Shown: positions 12,301-24,036 of the stretch, piece by piece
Layout of the letters: each line of letters opens with the position of its first letter
How positions within the stretch are numbered: the first letter of the stretch is position 1
Source of the DNA: Chamaecyparis obtusa
Lineage: Eukaryota; Streptophyta; Pinopsida; Cupressales; Cupressaceae
NCBI GenBank assembly: GCA_027943335.1
Contig: BSBK01002799.1
Coordinates: forward strand, 1,197,001-1,261,000
Length of the DNA: 64,000 nt
Reading direction: 5' to 3'
The notes under the pieces: generated by a model
Seen by the model: only the letters and a program-made list of their open reading frames with translations
Database searches by the model: none
Told to the model about the DNA's origin: nothing
Position numbers and translations under genes: made by a program

Positions 12301-13744
12301 CACTTTCTTTATCCTACCAAAAAGTGGTCAATCTTGGCATTAAATATTTATGTTTTTTCTTCTCTAAAATAATATCCTTCAAATATACTTGCTGACATAG
12401 CATTTAATAGCTTTGGTTTCATTGGCCTTTGCACTTCCCATCATGGTGTACTTGACTGCTAATTTATTTAATATTCCTAAGTTCCCTTCCATGATAATTC
12501 TTCAATTCCTTTGGCAACGTGAGTTTTGGGATAAATTTGTTTGAAGAAAAAGTGTTGGATGGGACCCAAAAGCTTGTTCCCTTCATCATGCAAGTTTTTT
12601 TAATTTATTTTTCCATCTCCTAAATTTTCACACCCCTATGGCTTGCTTGGGATGTTTAGGTAGAGTAGCTAGGAAGGTAGATGTTTAGGTAGGGAGCTAG
12701 GAAAGCTAGGGTGAGTAGCTTAGAGTAGGTTGATAATTGTTTGTTTAGGATTAATGAGTAGGTTGGTAGAATTATTAAGATAGATTAGGGGTTTAGTAAG
12801 TTGTGTTATTAATTTATTTTGTAATGCATGTCATTGTAAATAATTAATAGGAGTTCTATTAAACAAAATAAATAATCTTTATTAATTTATTTGTTAATTG
12901 TTTTAATATTATTTGTTGTATAATAGTTAATAATTTATATTTAATAATAATTATTGAATAATTATTTAATAATTTATAATTAATATTATTTAATAATTGA
13001 CCTAATTAATACAATTATAATTTAGTAAATTATTATTAGTGAGTATTAAATTGGGATTATAGGGTAATCACTAAATTTAGGCCTTTAATTAAATACTTTT
13101 GTACACTAATAAATGCATTAAATGGTAACTAATTTATTTAGTGCCACTTAATACTTTATTATATGCTAACTATTATAATGATGTTTATGTGTATTGTTTA
13201 TCAAACACAATGATAATTAGTATAAATCAACCTTGTAAACAAAAAATATGCATAATATGTTCTCTTTTAATATTGTATTTAGGGATGAACAAAATGGGCT
13301 AATGTTTTTAAAATAAAATGTAACTTAATTTCTTGAACATCGAATTGGTCTAGCCAATATGTTGGTTATTAAATATTCATTTTCTATAGTAAAAATGACA
13401 ATTTATATATTGAATCCTATGACCCAGCATAGCATAACTTTTCCTATAGTCTCAATCGTTCGATAACCATTTAGTTGAAATTAAATGTGGTACCCTCATA
13501 AACAAACTTTAATGTTAAGCTAACTTCGTTTATACTTCTCCACCTAGATAGAAACCCCTATTAAAACTTAATCAGCTAGTAACCTTTGGGAGCCTACATT
13601 TGCGGAGAAATTGATCTCCAGATTCATTTCTAATCTTTTCACTTGAGCACCTGATAACCTGTAAGAATAGCTTGGACTTATTATCTCCTAAAAAAAATAA
13701 AAAAATTTGGTGTATTTTTAGACTGTAATTTGATGGGCATGACA
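9327..13744 (+). repeat. Solo LTR, 4.4 kb, from a LARD-like family
   Basis: This insertion of 4418 bases starts TGAGGCCTCACCC and ends GGGCATGACA, flanked on both sides by TAGGATG. The uninterrupted relative at 19650-19665 reads GAATAGGATGCC, so the insert boundaries are exact. I see no gag-pol, no internal LTR duplication and no PBS. Its length and some internal words (CCCCTAGCTCGGGGGTGG near 11309, compare the minus strand of 40412-40429) echo the 4503-bp LTRs at 39384 and 46237, so it is best read as a solo LTR of a related family. The direct repeat is 7 bases, longer than the usual 5. It includes an AT-rich stretch around 12840-13060. The open frames at 10789-11195 and 12015-12293 show nothing recognisable. 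Confidence 0.75.
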
Positions 13745-13751
13745 TAGGATG

Positions 13752-16182
13752 CCTTACAAACTATCCTATCAATCTTATGTTGTAATCATCAAAATCTTAA
13801 CCAATGTGTCTGCTCTCTGTAACTACATATGAGAATTTAATCCTTTCCTTGAAAGGAAATCATAATCAATTAAACTAGTTGCCTTACAACCGGTATGTTT
13901 TCAAATGCCTTACAAATTAAAACATATAAGAGTAGAACATAGAGCCAATAGACAATAACTAGACAAAATAGAAATTCTAGTGTATTCCATTGAAAATGAA
14001 CCTATCTATTACATAAAAATCTTGAAATTTTAGGAACTTAGACATAATACTGGAAATCTGCTATACAGAGAATTTCAAGATTGATCACTTAAGGGCCTAC
14101 TCACAACAAAGTAACCACCAGGAACCCTCTAGAAAATAGGAACAGGATCTAAGAACCCCCAAAATAGAGAGAAGAAGAGAATATATAGCAAAAAGATAAA
14201 CCCTAAAATCTGTACTTGACCAACACTTGTCCATTCTACAATCTAATCTCGTAGCCTTCTCTCTTCTTTGAAAATCTAATCTTCTCAGGCATCTTCAAAA
14301 ATCTGATTTCATCTACCATTTTAGAACTCTGATCTGATCTTTATCCTCTGCCAAAAATCTGATTCATTCTTTATTCTTCTACAAAAGATAAGACATTCCC
14401 CTCTGTCAGATTTGCATTCCTGAATCATTAAAATATCTCCCAAAATCTGATCCTAGATTAAAACTGATTACTAGTCTCACCTGCTTAATCAGATCTGATT
14501 CTAACCACCATCACTACATCTGTCATCTTTTGGCATTTTTGAAAAGATATTATACTACTATATTTGGACAAAAAATGGATCTGCAGCATTAAAACCTTTG
14601 AGCAGCTTCTTGGCATAAAATAAATTTGAATTTATCTCAAAGTTTGAACTATATCATTATTTAAATCTTTTAAATTTTCAATGATACACATGCCATCAAA
14701 ACTCACCAAGTGTCATGATGTAATTGGATGCTCGGACTTGACCTGTAAACTCACCCTTAACCTCAGTTGATCTAGAGATTTGGAGACTACATATATTCTC
14801 ATAATCTTTAAAGCCATCTCTTAACCATGGTTTTTTTTAGAGACTTAGAGAGTTCCCTTTAGTCTCTAAGTCTTGGAATTGCCATCTAGAGACTTGGAGA
14901 CTAAGTCTCTAAGTCTCTGATTCATTTCCCTTCCTTATGTTTTCTTATGAGATTTGGAGACTTCTTCATTTGGAGATTTGGAGACTAAGTCTCTAAGTCT
15001 CTAAATCAACACCTGGAGACTTGGAAACTTGTGAGACTTGGAGAGTCCTTCATTTGGAGATTTGGAGACTTCCCTTTATCTGGAGACTTGGAGACTAAGT
15101 CTCTAAGTCTCTAAACCATCTAGAGACTTGGAGACTTTCTCATCTAGAGACTTGGAGACTTAATCTTGATCATGAGACTTGGAGACTACCTTTACTCTCT
15201 AGGTCTCTGAATGAAATTGCTGACCATGGTTTGCCTTGGAGATTTGGAGACAGCCTTTAGTCTCTAGGTCTCTGAATCACCATCTGGATACTTGGAGACT
15301 AAGTCTCTTATTCTCTGAACCATTTGGAGACTTGGAGACTAAGTCTCTAAGTCTCTAAATCATTTCTTCTCCTTATAAGACTTCTTCATCTAGAGACTTG
15401 GAGACTAAGTCTCTAAATCTCTAAACCATTTTTTCTCTTTATGAGACTTGGAGACCTCTTGACAAGTGTCTCTTTCTGTAAAATTTCTTCTAGGCCCATT
15501 GGCATAGAAATCAAGGTGGCCACACAAGACTAGGAAAGCATAGCTTCTAGTACTTTGATTTATTTCATATGTTTTGAGCATTCCATATAAACATTTCAAA
15601 TTTCAAAATTGGGAGCAATGTGAGATAATTGCTTTAACAGTTTATGGGCAGTTTTTACAGTGCTTCACTCAGTCACCTGTATCTTGCGAACCAGAATGAA
15701 TTTTGAAAATCTCTCTAGTGAGAATTTAGATAACTAAATTTGCAACAACATATCCAAAAATGAGCTTGATCCAACAGTTGAATAAAAAGTTATGCCCCCC
15801 GAAAAATGACTATTTTTCTATCTTCTGCAAATCTGTGTTTGCACAAAATCTATGTTTGCAAAAAATTTAATCTGTAAGATCCCATGGTATTTGGTTCTAA
15901 ACTTTGAAGAAGATTCTCCTTCATATGCCAACCTAGGCTTCTCTATTTGTCTTCCACATTTGCATTAATTTTCCAACCATTCAACTGGACATACACTGGC
16001 AAAGAACAACCTCATGAGTTATTAAAAATATATTGATTTTCTTTTCAATTGGTCACTCCAAATTTGTGCCAAATTTTTAGAGCACCAATAGTGGCTCTAA
16101 CTATAGATGTAGACCCCATGCGGGCATGCAGAGAACTTTCAGAATCTCATGGTTGAAGTAGACCACTCATAAAATCAAATCA
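13752..16182 (-). repeat. Left (3') LTR of gag-only element, inner part
   Basis: This continues the LTR after the solo-LTR insertion and aligns with 19663-21647 up to GAGAATTTAGATAACT (about 15737). Beyond that, the right copy is missing. It contains the GAGACTT hairpin repeat field. The right boundary at 16182 (AAATCA) is inferred from TG...CA ends and the adjacent pyrimidine run, so it is less certain. The total LTR length would be about 3.08 kb. Confidence 0.7.
14765..15460. repeat. GAGACTTGGAGACT / AAGTCTCT hairpin repeat field (left LTR copy)
   Basis: About 700 bases are built from variants of GAGACTTGGAGACT followed by AAGTCTCTAAGTCTCT. The second half is the reverse complement of the first half's core, so each full unit (for example at about 14890, 14985, 15085, 15330 and 15395) can fold into a short stem. 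Spacers between units are unrelated or only loosely alike. The same field occurs in the right LTR, so it was a property of the element before this insertion. Confidence 0.85.
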
Positions 16183-16183
16183 G

Positions 16184-16212
16184 ACTTTCTCTTCTTCTCT
16201 TTTCACCTTTCC
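16184..16212 (-). promoter_or_regulatory. Polypurine tract candidate of gag-only element
   Basis: On the plus strand this is a pyrimidine run (CTTTCTCTTCTTCTCTTTTC, then CCTTTCCCTCC). On the minus strand it is a long A/G tract just inside the left LTR. That is where a minus-strand element would place its plus-strand primer. The match is by position and composition only. Confidence 0.45.
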
Positions 16213-16699
16213 CTCCTGACACTTTATCACAAAAAATACAAACCACTACTGAAAGTAAACACACAACTAAAAAAAAAGCAACTATACATATAGGGAAATT
16301 ATTTACAAAAGGCCCAAAACCTCAAAACTTGAACCAGCTCTTCCCTCTGTCATACATTTGGTTTTCATCTCCATAGATCAAAGGTAAACTAAAATTATTG
16401 CTTGCATGTGTAAGATCAAAAATGTTGCCATTCACCTTCACCATATCAAACATAAAATAATAAGCAAACTCATAATCACTTTGAAAAATAGAGTCACTGA
16501 AATAATGTGAATGCTAATCATAATGTGATATCAAAACATCACACCCTTCCTTATTGCTAACTTGATAAATGAGAAAACATTCTAGCTCTTTCTCAAAGCT
16601 AAAAACATCATTCAGATCAATAGTTTGTACAACAAAGCACAACCTTCTCACATCAGCATTTTGCAAACTAAAATAGAAACTTTCTAAACCAAAATCTAT
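16213..16699 (-). other. Noncoding 3' part of gag-only element
   Basis: About 490 bases between the end of the gag-like frame and the polypurine tract. It contains no open frame of note and no repeat that I can recognise. Confidence 0.4.
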
Positions 16700-18595
16700 C
16701 TACAAAGAATCAGGGATAGTTTGATGATCACAAGCTCTATCAGTATCTCTTAAATAGAATAAATCATTATCCATCACTAGTTTTTGAATCATTTGTAAAT
16801 CTGAAAATACATATTCAGATTTGTCTCTTTCTTCCAAATCATATCTTAAACAAGAATCACTGACACTAAATTCATAGAAATCTGAATCCATAGCAACACA
16901 TGAGTCATCATGCTCATTATAAACAATAGTGGTTTCATGCAAATAATTTTGATCTTCTACAAGAGGAAATACATCAAGAACACAAAAGGAATAAGATTCA
17001 ACATCCACACTACTATCCCAGTCAGGCCTCATCAATATGTCATGAATCTCCACATCCATTGAATTTGAAACAACATTGATGACTTCAAAATCTGACATAT
17101 CATATTCAAGTTGATTCTGGTCTTGTGATATGGGAGGACAACAAAAATCAGAAATATAAGTATCAGCACTTTGACTCTTTGATGTATTTTCCATATCAAA
17201 CTGAATATGTGTGAAGTGTTGAGTTTCTAATCTATCTTTCCTTGAAACTCTGAGATACTCATAGGATAACAAATCTGAGATTTGTTCACTATGAAGTGAG
17301 CAACTATCATCATTCATGCCCATCTCTGATACATTCTCACAATTAAAATCTTCATTATCATTCTCCACACCCTTAGCAATGTCATTATCATCAAAACTTA
17401 TATCCATAAGGCATGAAGTTTGAGAATCATTATCTGATACATACCTCTGAAAATTTGAAATTTTCTCACTGCATGGTAAGAATAGACATTCTGAATTATC
17501 CCAATTGTCTTCTTTCTTGACGCTACAAATTTCTTCCTCATTGGGATCATGGAGTGAGACCTCTCAGAGCATATCATCTTGTGTAAAGAATTCATTGCAA
17601 ACACTCACATCCACGTCATAGTCATCATCTTATTTTTTACACAAAACATTTTCATTGTCTTGCTATTCACAAAGTTCATTGTTAATATTATCATTAGCAA
17701 AATGTTTAGCATAAGCGGACTCATCATCATAATCACTAAAATCAGATTCATCAGCATAACTAGACTCATCATTGTTATCACTTTCAACATTAGTATATTC
17801 TAAACTTTCAGATTCAACATCACTATATTCAGCCTCAGATACATTTTTAGAAGAAGAATCTTGTACATGTTCCATCCATTGCATAGTTTGCTGAATACAT
17901 TCTACCCTCTGAGGGATTGGTAAACTAAGTGTATGAGGAAAACAAAGTTGAACAAATAAGTTTGCCCATACAAAATCCTAAGGACAAAAAGGAATGTCAA
18001 ACTCCTTGATCTTATCAATAAACCTTTGAAAGAAATCATGTTGTGATTCACCCTCCTCTCTGCTCATGCTCTCTTGTAAATATATCACCACACTTTCCTG
18101 TAACCTTTGTGTTAACATTTCTATTTCTACTTGAAGAAGTTCAAGCTCTAGTATATGATCCTTATTTTCAGCTATGCCTTGTTCATCATTGTGTTCCATA
18201 TCATTGTACTACTCCATATCACCATAGTTTCTAATAAAACAATCTTCTAGTGCTGCCATAGATCCTATTGAACCATAAGGTATTTCTTTAAACCAGTCCC
18301 TTGCAACCTCAACCAGAGATACTACAAATAGGGTCATTAGTACATCCTCATGTGTGATATTATGATCATTTATCAAATTAGCAAATTTTTACAAATGATC
18401 TTCAGCTAATTGCTCACCAAAACCAATGAATTTTGGTAAAAAATATCTAACCACTTCTGGGATATGATTTGGGTATCCAAGGATGCCTTCAAAATTTATT
18501 TGTCCAAACAACTTACTCCTAAATGGTTGTGACATCTTTAACAAGGAGAGATTGCAAACTGCCTCTCTCTTCCCTTCTAACTTAGTGCTAACCAC
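16700..18595 (-). pseudogene. Gypsy-type Gag with acidic C-terminal region, broken
   Basis: One continuous minus-strand frame of about 632 codons with a few stops (around 18390, 18200 and 17960, and in the 17410-17660 stretch). The N-terminal third has the retrotransposon Gag core: GFGEQLAEDHL, a DV.MTLF..SL segment, RDWFKEIPYGSIGSM and DCFIRNYG, then ESQHDFFQRF. This is the usual Gypsy capsid layout (F..A..HL.KF...LF..SL...A..WF..IP). After that comes a long acidic, Ser/Asp-rich region (residues about 240-630) with no zinc knuckle, protease or RT. A start at 18595 or at the later Met at 18535 is possible. Its acidic tail is unusual for a Gag, and I cannot name its role. Confidence 0.7.
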
Positions 18596-19010
18596 TTAAT
18601 AGGGAAAATATTATAACTAATTTTCATGAACAAAGCTTTCATTCAATGAAAAATGAAATACTTGGAGTATCCTGAAGCTGCTACAAATTGTTTGATTTGA
18701 AGTCACCTCCAAATCACTTTCAAAAGTTGTAGAGCTACCACCTTCGTGCAGAGGAAAAGACTAAAAGTATCCTTTCACAACAAACTTCAAGATGGTACAT
18801 ATACTATTTATCAGGACTGAAAGTATGTCATTATATGCACTGATCAAACATAGAACTCATAGTCACCACTCACAACTTGGTGAGATGATTTGAAACTTCT
18901 TAAAACCGACTCTTATAAACTTCAATGGACACCACTAGATAAATGAATAAGCCAGCCAGGAGTCTAGCTCTACCCATACCCACATTATTCTATCTTCACT
19001 TTAAGATATC
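18596..19010 (-). other. 5' leader of gag-only element
   Basis: About 415 bases between the PBS and the gag frame on the minus strand. I see no open frame or repeat in it. It is presumably the untranslated leader, including any packaging signal. Confidence 0.4.
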
Positions 19011-19011
19011 T

Positions 19012-19026
19012 CCTGTAGAGTCACCA
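19012..19026 (-). promoter_or_regulatory. Primer binding site of gag-only element
   Basis: On the minus strand this reads TGGTGACTCTACAGG, three bases inside the right LTR. It starts with TGG, complementary to a tRNA CCA end. I cannot assign the tRNA species with confidence. Its place next to the TGTTAGGG end fixes the element's orientation as minus. Confidence 0.6.
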
Positions 19027-19029
19027 ATT

Positions 19030-21647
19030 TGTTAGGGATTTTTCTTGTAGGATCAAACTTGGCAAAGGTATGGGCTTGATTCTCAATTTAAAGGGCTCCA
19101 AGTTTGCAAGAAAAGCCTAATTGATGAGGATTGGATAAGATCCTCCTTCTGCTTTAGGCTCCATAGGACTCAGGTGTGTATTGCCTATGAATAGGTTACT
19201 ATATTTCTAGTAAGCTTTTGATTAGTGGATTAGGTTCTTCACTATCATGCTATTGTGCTCCAGATTACTTCAACAAAAGATCACTATGCAAACAGTTGAG
19301 AATATCCTGATGTAGAGTATAACAATGGAAACTATAAATGTAATAGCATGAACAATGGCATAAGGACATAAATCCTTCTTCTTTTATGAGTACAACTCGA
19401 GGAAGGTTAACCTCTAGATTCTTTCTTTAAGGAATCACCAAATTTGAACTATACCACTTGAATGCAGTCCTTTCACAACTTAGAAACTGAAATGAAATGG
19501 TAATGATTAAATTTTGTGCTTGATGGTAGAAAGATGACTGTATAACAAACATCTAGCCAGCGCCTATTCCATTAGGCAAAAGAGTCTGAATATAAATGCA
19601 CAGGAATATTTGTAGGAAATATAGTAGGATGCCTGACAAACTACATGCAATCTGAATAGGATGCCTTACAAAATATCCTGTCAATCTTGTGTTGTAATCA
19701 TCAAAATCTTAACCAATGTGTTTTCTCTTTGTAACTGCATATGAAAATTTAATTCTTTCCTTGAAAGGAACTCATAATCAATTAAACTAGTTTCCTTACA
19801 ACTGGTATGTTTTCAAATGCCTTACAAATTAAAACATACAAGAATAGAACACAGAGCCAATAGACAATAACTAGACAAAATAGAAATTACAGTGCATTCC
19901 ATTGAAAATGAACTTATCTATTACATACAAAGCTTGAAATTTTAGGAACTTAGACATAATATTGGAAATTTTCTATACAGAGAATTTCAAGATTCATCAC
20001 TTAAGGGCCTGCTCACAATAGAGAAACCACCAGGAACCCTCCAGAAAATAGGAAAAGGAACTAGGAACCCCCAAAATAGAGAGAAGAAGAGAATATATAG
20101 TAGAAAGAGAAACCCTAAAATCTGTACTTGACCAACACCTATGCATTCTACAATCTAATCTCATAGCCTTCTCTCTTCTATAAAAATCTAATCTTCTCGG
20201 GCATCTTCAAAAATCTGATTTCATCTGCGATTTTAAAACTCTAATCTGATCTTTATCCTCTGCCAAAAATCTGATTCATTCTTTATTCTTCTACAAAAGA
20301 CAAGACATTCCCCTCTGTCGGATCTGCATTCTTGAATCATTAAAATATCTCCCAAAATATGATCCCTAATTAAAACTGATTACTGGTCTCACCTGCTTAA
20401 TCAAATCTAATTCTAACTGCCATCACTACATCCATCATCTTCTGGCAATTCTAGAAAGATATTATACTACTATATTCAGACAAAAAATGGATCTGCAGCA
20501 TTAAAAACTCTAAGCAGCTTCCTGGCATAAAATAAATTCAAATTTATCTCAAAATTTGAACTATATCATTATTTAAATCTTTTAAATTTTCAATTCTACA
20601 CATGCCATCAAAACTCACCAAGCGTCATGATGTGATCGGATGCTCAAACTTGACCTGTAAACTCACCCTTAACCTCAGTTGATCTAGAGATTTGGAGACT
20701 ACATGTATTCTCATAATCTCTAAAGCCATCTCTTAACCATGGTTTCTTTTAGAGACTTTGAGAATTCCCTTTAGTCTCTAAGTCTCAGAATTGGCTTCTG
20801 GAGACTTGGAGACTAAGTCTCTAAGTCTCTGAGTCATTTCCCTTCCTTATGTTTTCTTATGAGATTTGGAGACTTCTTCATTTAGAGATTTGGAGACTAA
20901 GTCTCTATGTCTCTGAATCACCACCTAGAGACTTGGAGACTTGTGAGACTTGGAGAATCCTTCATTTGGAGATTTGGAGACTTCCCTTTATCTGGAGACT
21001 TGGAGACTAACTCTCTAAGTCTCTAAACCGTCTAGAGACTTGGAGACTTTCTCATCTAGAGACTTGGAGGCTTAATCTTGATCATGAGACTTGGAGACTA
21101 CCTTTACTCTCTAGGTCTCTGAATGAATTTTCTAACCATGGTTTTCCTTGGAGATTTGGAGACTACCTTTAGTCTCTAGGTCTCTGAATCACCATCTGGA
21201 GACTTGGAGACTAAGTCTCTAAGTCTTTAAACCATTTGGAGACTTGGAGACTAAGTCTCTAAGTCTCTAAATCATTTCTTCTCCTTATGAGACTTCTTCA
21301 TCTAGAGACTTGGAGACTAAGTCTCTAAGTCTCTGAACCAATTTTTCTCTTTATGAGACTTGGAGACCTCTTGACAAGTGTCCCTTTTTGCAAAATTTCT
21401 TTTGGGCCCACTGGCATAGAAACTAAGGCAGCCGCACAAGCCTGGACAAGCATAACTTCCAACACTTTGATTTATTTCATATGTTTGGAACATTCCATAT
21501 AAACATTTCAAATTTCAAAATTGGGAGAAATGTGGGATAATTGCTTTAACAGTTTATAGGTAGTTTTGGTAGTGCTTCACTTAGTCACCTGTATCTCGCG
21601 AACCATTACCAATTTTAAAAATCGCTCCTATGAGAATTTAGATAACT
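19030..21647 (-). repeat. Right (5') LTR of gag-only element, truncated
   Basis: This is the second copy of the long LTR, with no solo-LTR insertion, so it serves as the empty-site reference for that event. It ends at GATAACT (21647), where the left copy continues with AAATTTGCAACAAC but this copy switches to GCTGCCTGTAATATTTG. About 450 bases of LTR are therefore missing. The hairpin repeat field is present at 20685-21370. Confidence 0.85.
20685..21370. repeat. GAGACTT hairpin repeat field (right LTR copy)
   Basis: The counterpart of 14765-15460, with the same order of units and a similar length. Differences are point changes, for example AACTCTCTAAG against AAGTCTCTAAG. Keeping the unit order in both LTRs is expected from LTR copying during reverse transcription. 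Confidence 0.85.
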
Positions 21648-23400
21648 GCTGCCTGTAATATTTGAACCTCACCACAAAGCTTAGTATGCTATCTATCTAC
21701 CTCTAGCAACCTCTCCTCCTAGTGAGCACTACAAACCTTCAAGTCCCAGACCTGTAATCTAAGCCTCCTCATAATCTTTTGTGTAGTTAGTGGAACACTG
21801 CAATCAGCATTTGCCGCCGGCATATCAGTATCTACAATAGGCTACTCTGTGGTCTCTGCTCTTTGTGCCTTATGATGTCTAACCTCTGTACCAAGATCAA
21901 AATTGATATCCTCCTGTAAGGGATCAAAATCACCACCTACAACCTGCTTAGCTGCAAGTACCTCCTTAGCAATATCAACACTACCTAAAGTACTACCCTC
22001 TCCCCTAGTTCATCTCTATGCACCTATAGACATACCTACTATGGAACTAGTGGGATGAGGGGGCCTCATCTATCCTGATGGTCTCTATGGGGGAGCCATT
22101 GCTCTCAGTCTCAAAGGTGTGGGGTGTACAATCAGAACCTATGTGGGTCTCAAACCCTATCTGATCGGAGCTCCAGTAACATCCATCACCTCCTCCATGG
22201 AAGGTATCAACTATGTGGGGTTAGAGAATCTATAGACTGGATGATCAATGAACCATGTGATAAAACCATTTGTCACTCCAGCATCAACAACCTGTGGTCT
22301 GTACTCCCAATCTCTATCAATAATACCATTCTACTCCTATAAACACAAGGCATAAGAAAGCCTCAGGGTCCATCCAATTCTAAGCTCATAGGCTATTCAA
22401 GCATACATGGCATAATCCTAAGGTGCATCCTGCACTCATCCATATTGTCACCACACCCTGGTAATAATATCTCTAGTACAGAGGATGATCATCCTATCAA
22501 CACCTGGCTTTGAAAGAAGAAACTGAACTTCTCTCATGTAGTAGGCCAAGGTTCAATCTCTACATAGGGCCTCCATCGTACAAATGTCATGTCATCAAGA
22601 CACCATCTCTAGTACTCTACATGGCCCATGTGACCCTGTATGACATATCTAGCATAAATATAAATCATAGGCTCCTACAGCTACCTCTATGACTGGCACA
22701 CTGGTCTCAAAACTAGGGTATGCTCCCACACCCAAATCTATAAAACTAGAGCACTAGTAGCAAAAGTCTTGCTCTCCTAATACACTACCTAGTGCATCTC
22801 AGAGAACATCTGGGCTAGAAGACATTGACCCCAGGCTAACTTGGAAGGAGTTTCCATTAGGCATGTAACCATCAAGGCCCAATCCATTAGAAGACCATTC
22901 TATTGATGGTCAGACATGATAATACCACCTATCATCCCAGCAAGGATGCACTCTAATCTATGGGTTTGACCATAGTGTTGTACTAAGGCCTCCTAGGAAA
23001 TAGAACCAGTCAATTGAGTGTCATCTCTGAAGAGACGTCTGAATGCTAGTAATCTAGAGTTCCCCAAACTCACATAAGTTGGATGCTGACCTGAATGGAA
23101 GGGAATGTGTACTATCTAGTATACATTCTCTGGTGTCACAATGATCTCCCCAGTCAATAGGTGGAATGTCTGGGTCTTAGAATGAAACCTCTCTATAAAT
23201 GCAGTCAAGAGTCTATGATTTACCCTAATCTCAGATAAATGGATTAGATACTCAAATCCCCATGAAGCAAGATGAACTCTCATGATCGGATCAGGCAAGG
23301 AAACATAGAGTCTCTAAGTGGCTGGATGTGAGATGCGTACATGAACGTCAGGATATGTGACCTACACAACATAGAAACAAGGAATCCTATCAGTACTTTG
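21648..23400 (-). pseudogene. Plant mobile domain (PMD, aminotransferase-like) gene, broken
   Basis: A single minus-strand frame can be followed for about 580 codons with many stops. The N-terminal part carries ERFHSKTQTFHLLTGEIIV (about 23190-23135), the hallmark segment of the plant mobile domain (ERW.PETHTFH...GE.T.TL.DV). Downstream, HYGQTHRLECILAGMIGGI and a LAWGQCLLAQMFSEMH stretch match the middle and C-terminal parts of the same domain. The end (DLKVCSAH, then EERLLEVDR) looks like a short coiled coil. PMD proteins occur as host MAIN/MAIL genes and inside Gypsy and Mutator elements. The degraded state and context favour a transposon-borne copy. The domain call is from memory of the family pattern. 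Confidence 0.65.
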
Positions 23401-24028
23401 GTTGAAACACATGCTACAAATATAGGAATTGAATAGTTTTCTATTTCAGAAGGTGGATCAAGGACTCAGTAATCAAGCTGAAAGATCAGAAAATTCAAAA
23501 TTTTGACCTACAAATGAGTTTTGGGCTCACTATTTTTCAAATGACAAAGCAGACAGGCAGAAAAACTCATACAAGTTTTCACTAGTTACCATATGACAAA
23601 CAATGATGATACGACACTATATATCTCCTCATACGAGTTAGGAGGGACCAGATGAAATGTCGTACGACTCTTGGGTCCCTCTCATACGATTCTTGGGGGT
23701 TAATGACATGACAACCTAACTAGAATTGAAAAATTGTAGAGCCCAGAAGGACAGTCGTATGAGTTTCTATGCATGCAAAAATTCAAAATTGAAAATGTAT
23801 GAAAAACTTGCTAAAAATGCTATAAACAAAGAAAAATTGAATTTTCAGAGAAGCACAGAGATCCACCTACTGGATGTCCATACTATCGAGGTCTCTGATG
23901 CCTCTAGCTATGCTCAAAATGGTGAGAAGACACATGCACCTTCATTTTTTCCATTTTCTTACTCAGAGGGCTCCACAAGGTTTTCAAAAGTCAATGTTGA
24001 AAATGAATTGAAAATGACCCTTCTGGCC
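23401..24028 (-). other. Leader / LTR downstream part with CATACGA words
   Basis: About 630 bases ahead of the PMD frame. On the plus strand the words CATACGA, CGTACGA and CGTATGA recur between 23610 and 23765. An open frame on the plus strand at 23726-24037 has no recognisable feature and probably lies antisense within the LTR or leader. Confidence 0.4.
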
Positions 24029-24036
24029 TTTATATA
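24029..24036 (-). promoter_or_regulatory. TATA box of PMD-element LTR
   Basis: The minus strand reads GCTATATAAAGGCC here, a canonical plant TATA box, 435 bases inside the TGTAATACC end. It supports a minus-strand LTR promoter. Confidence 0.5.

Larger units (their letters stand above)
8682..21647 (-). mobile_element. Non-autonomous gag-only LTR element (TR-GAG-like), minus strand, nested
   Basis: Two long direct repeats begin TGTTAGGGATTTTTCTTG at 8682 and 19030 and run about 3 kb. A PBS-like word next to the right copy (TGGTGACTCTACAGG on the minus strand, 19026 down to 19012) and a pyrimidine run next to the left copy set the orientation as minus. The interior (16183-19029, about 2.85 kb) holds only a decayed Gypsy-type gag frame and no pol. 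Its left LTR is interrupted by a 4.4-kb solo LTR. The right LTR is truncated at 21647, where it meets the PMD-containing remnant. Overall it resembles terminal-repeat retrotransposons with a gag domain, which rely on enzymes supplied by other copies. Confidence 0.75.

Noticed and set aside
14765..15460. CRISPR-like array of short repeats
   Set aside because: Repeat units vary, spacers are repetitive and unequal, and the field lies in a plant LTR.
17579..17884. Hydrophobic open frames opposite the acidic Gag tail
   Set aside because: Complement of GAT/GAA-rich codons gives Ile/Met/Leu-rich shadows; not membrane proteins.
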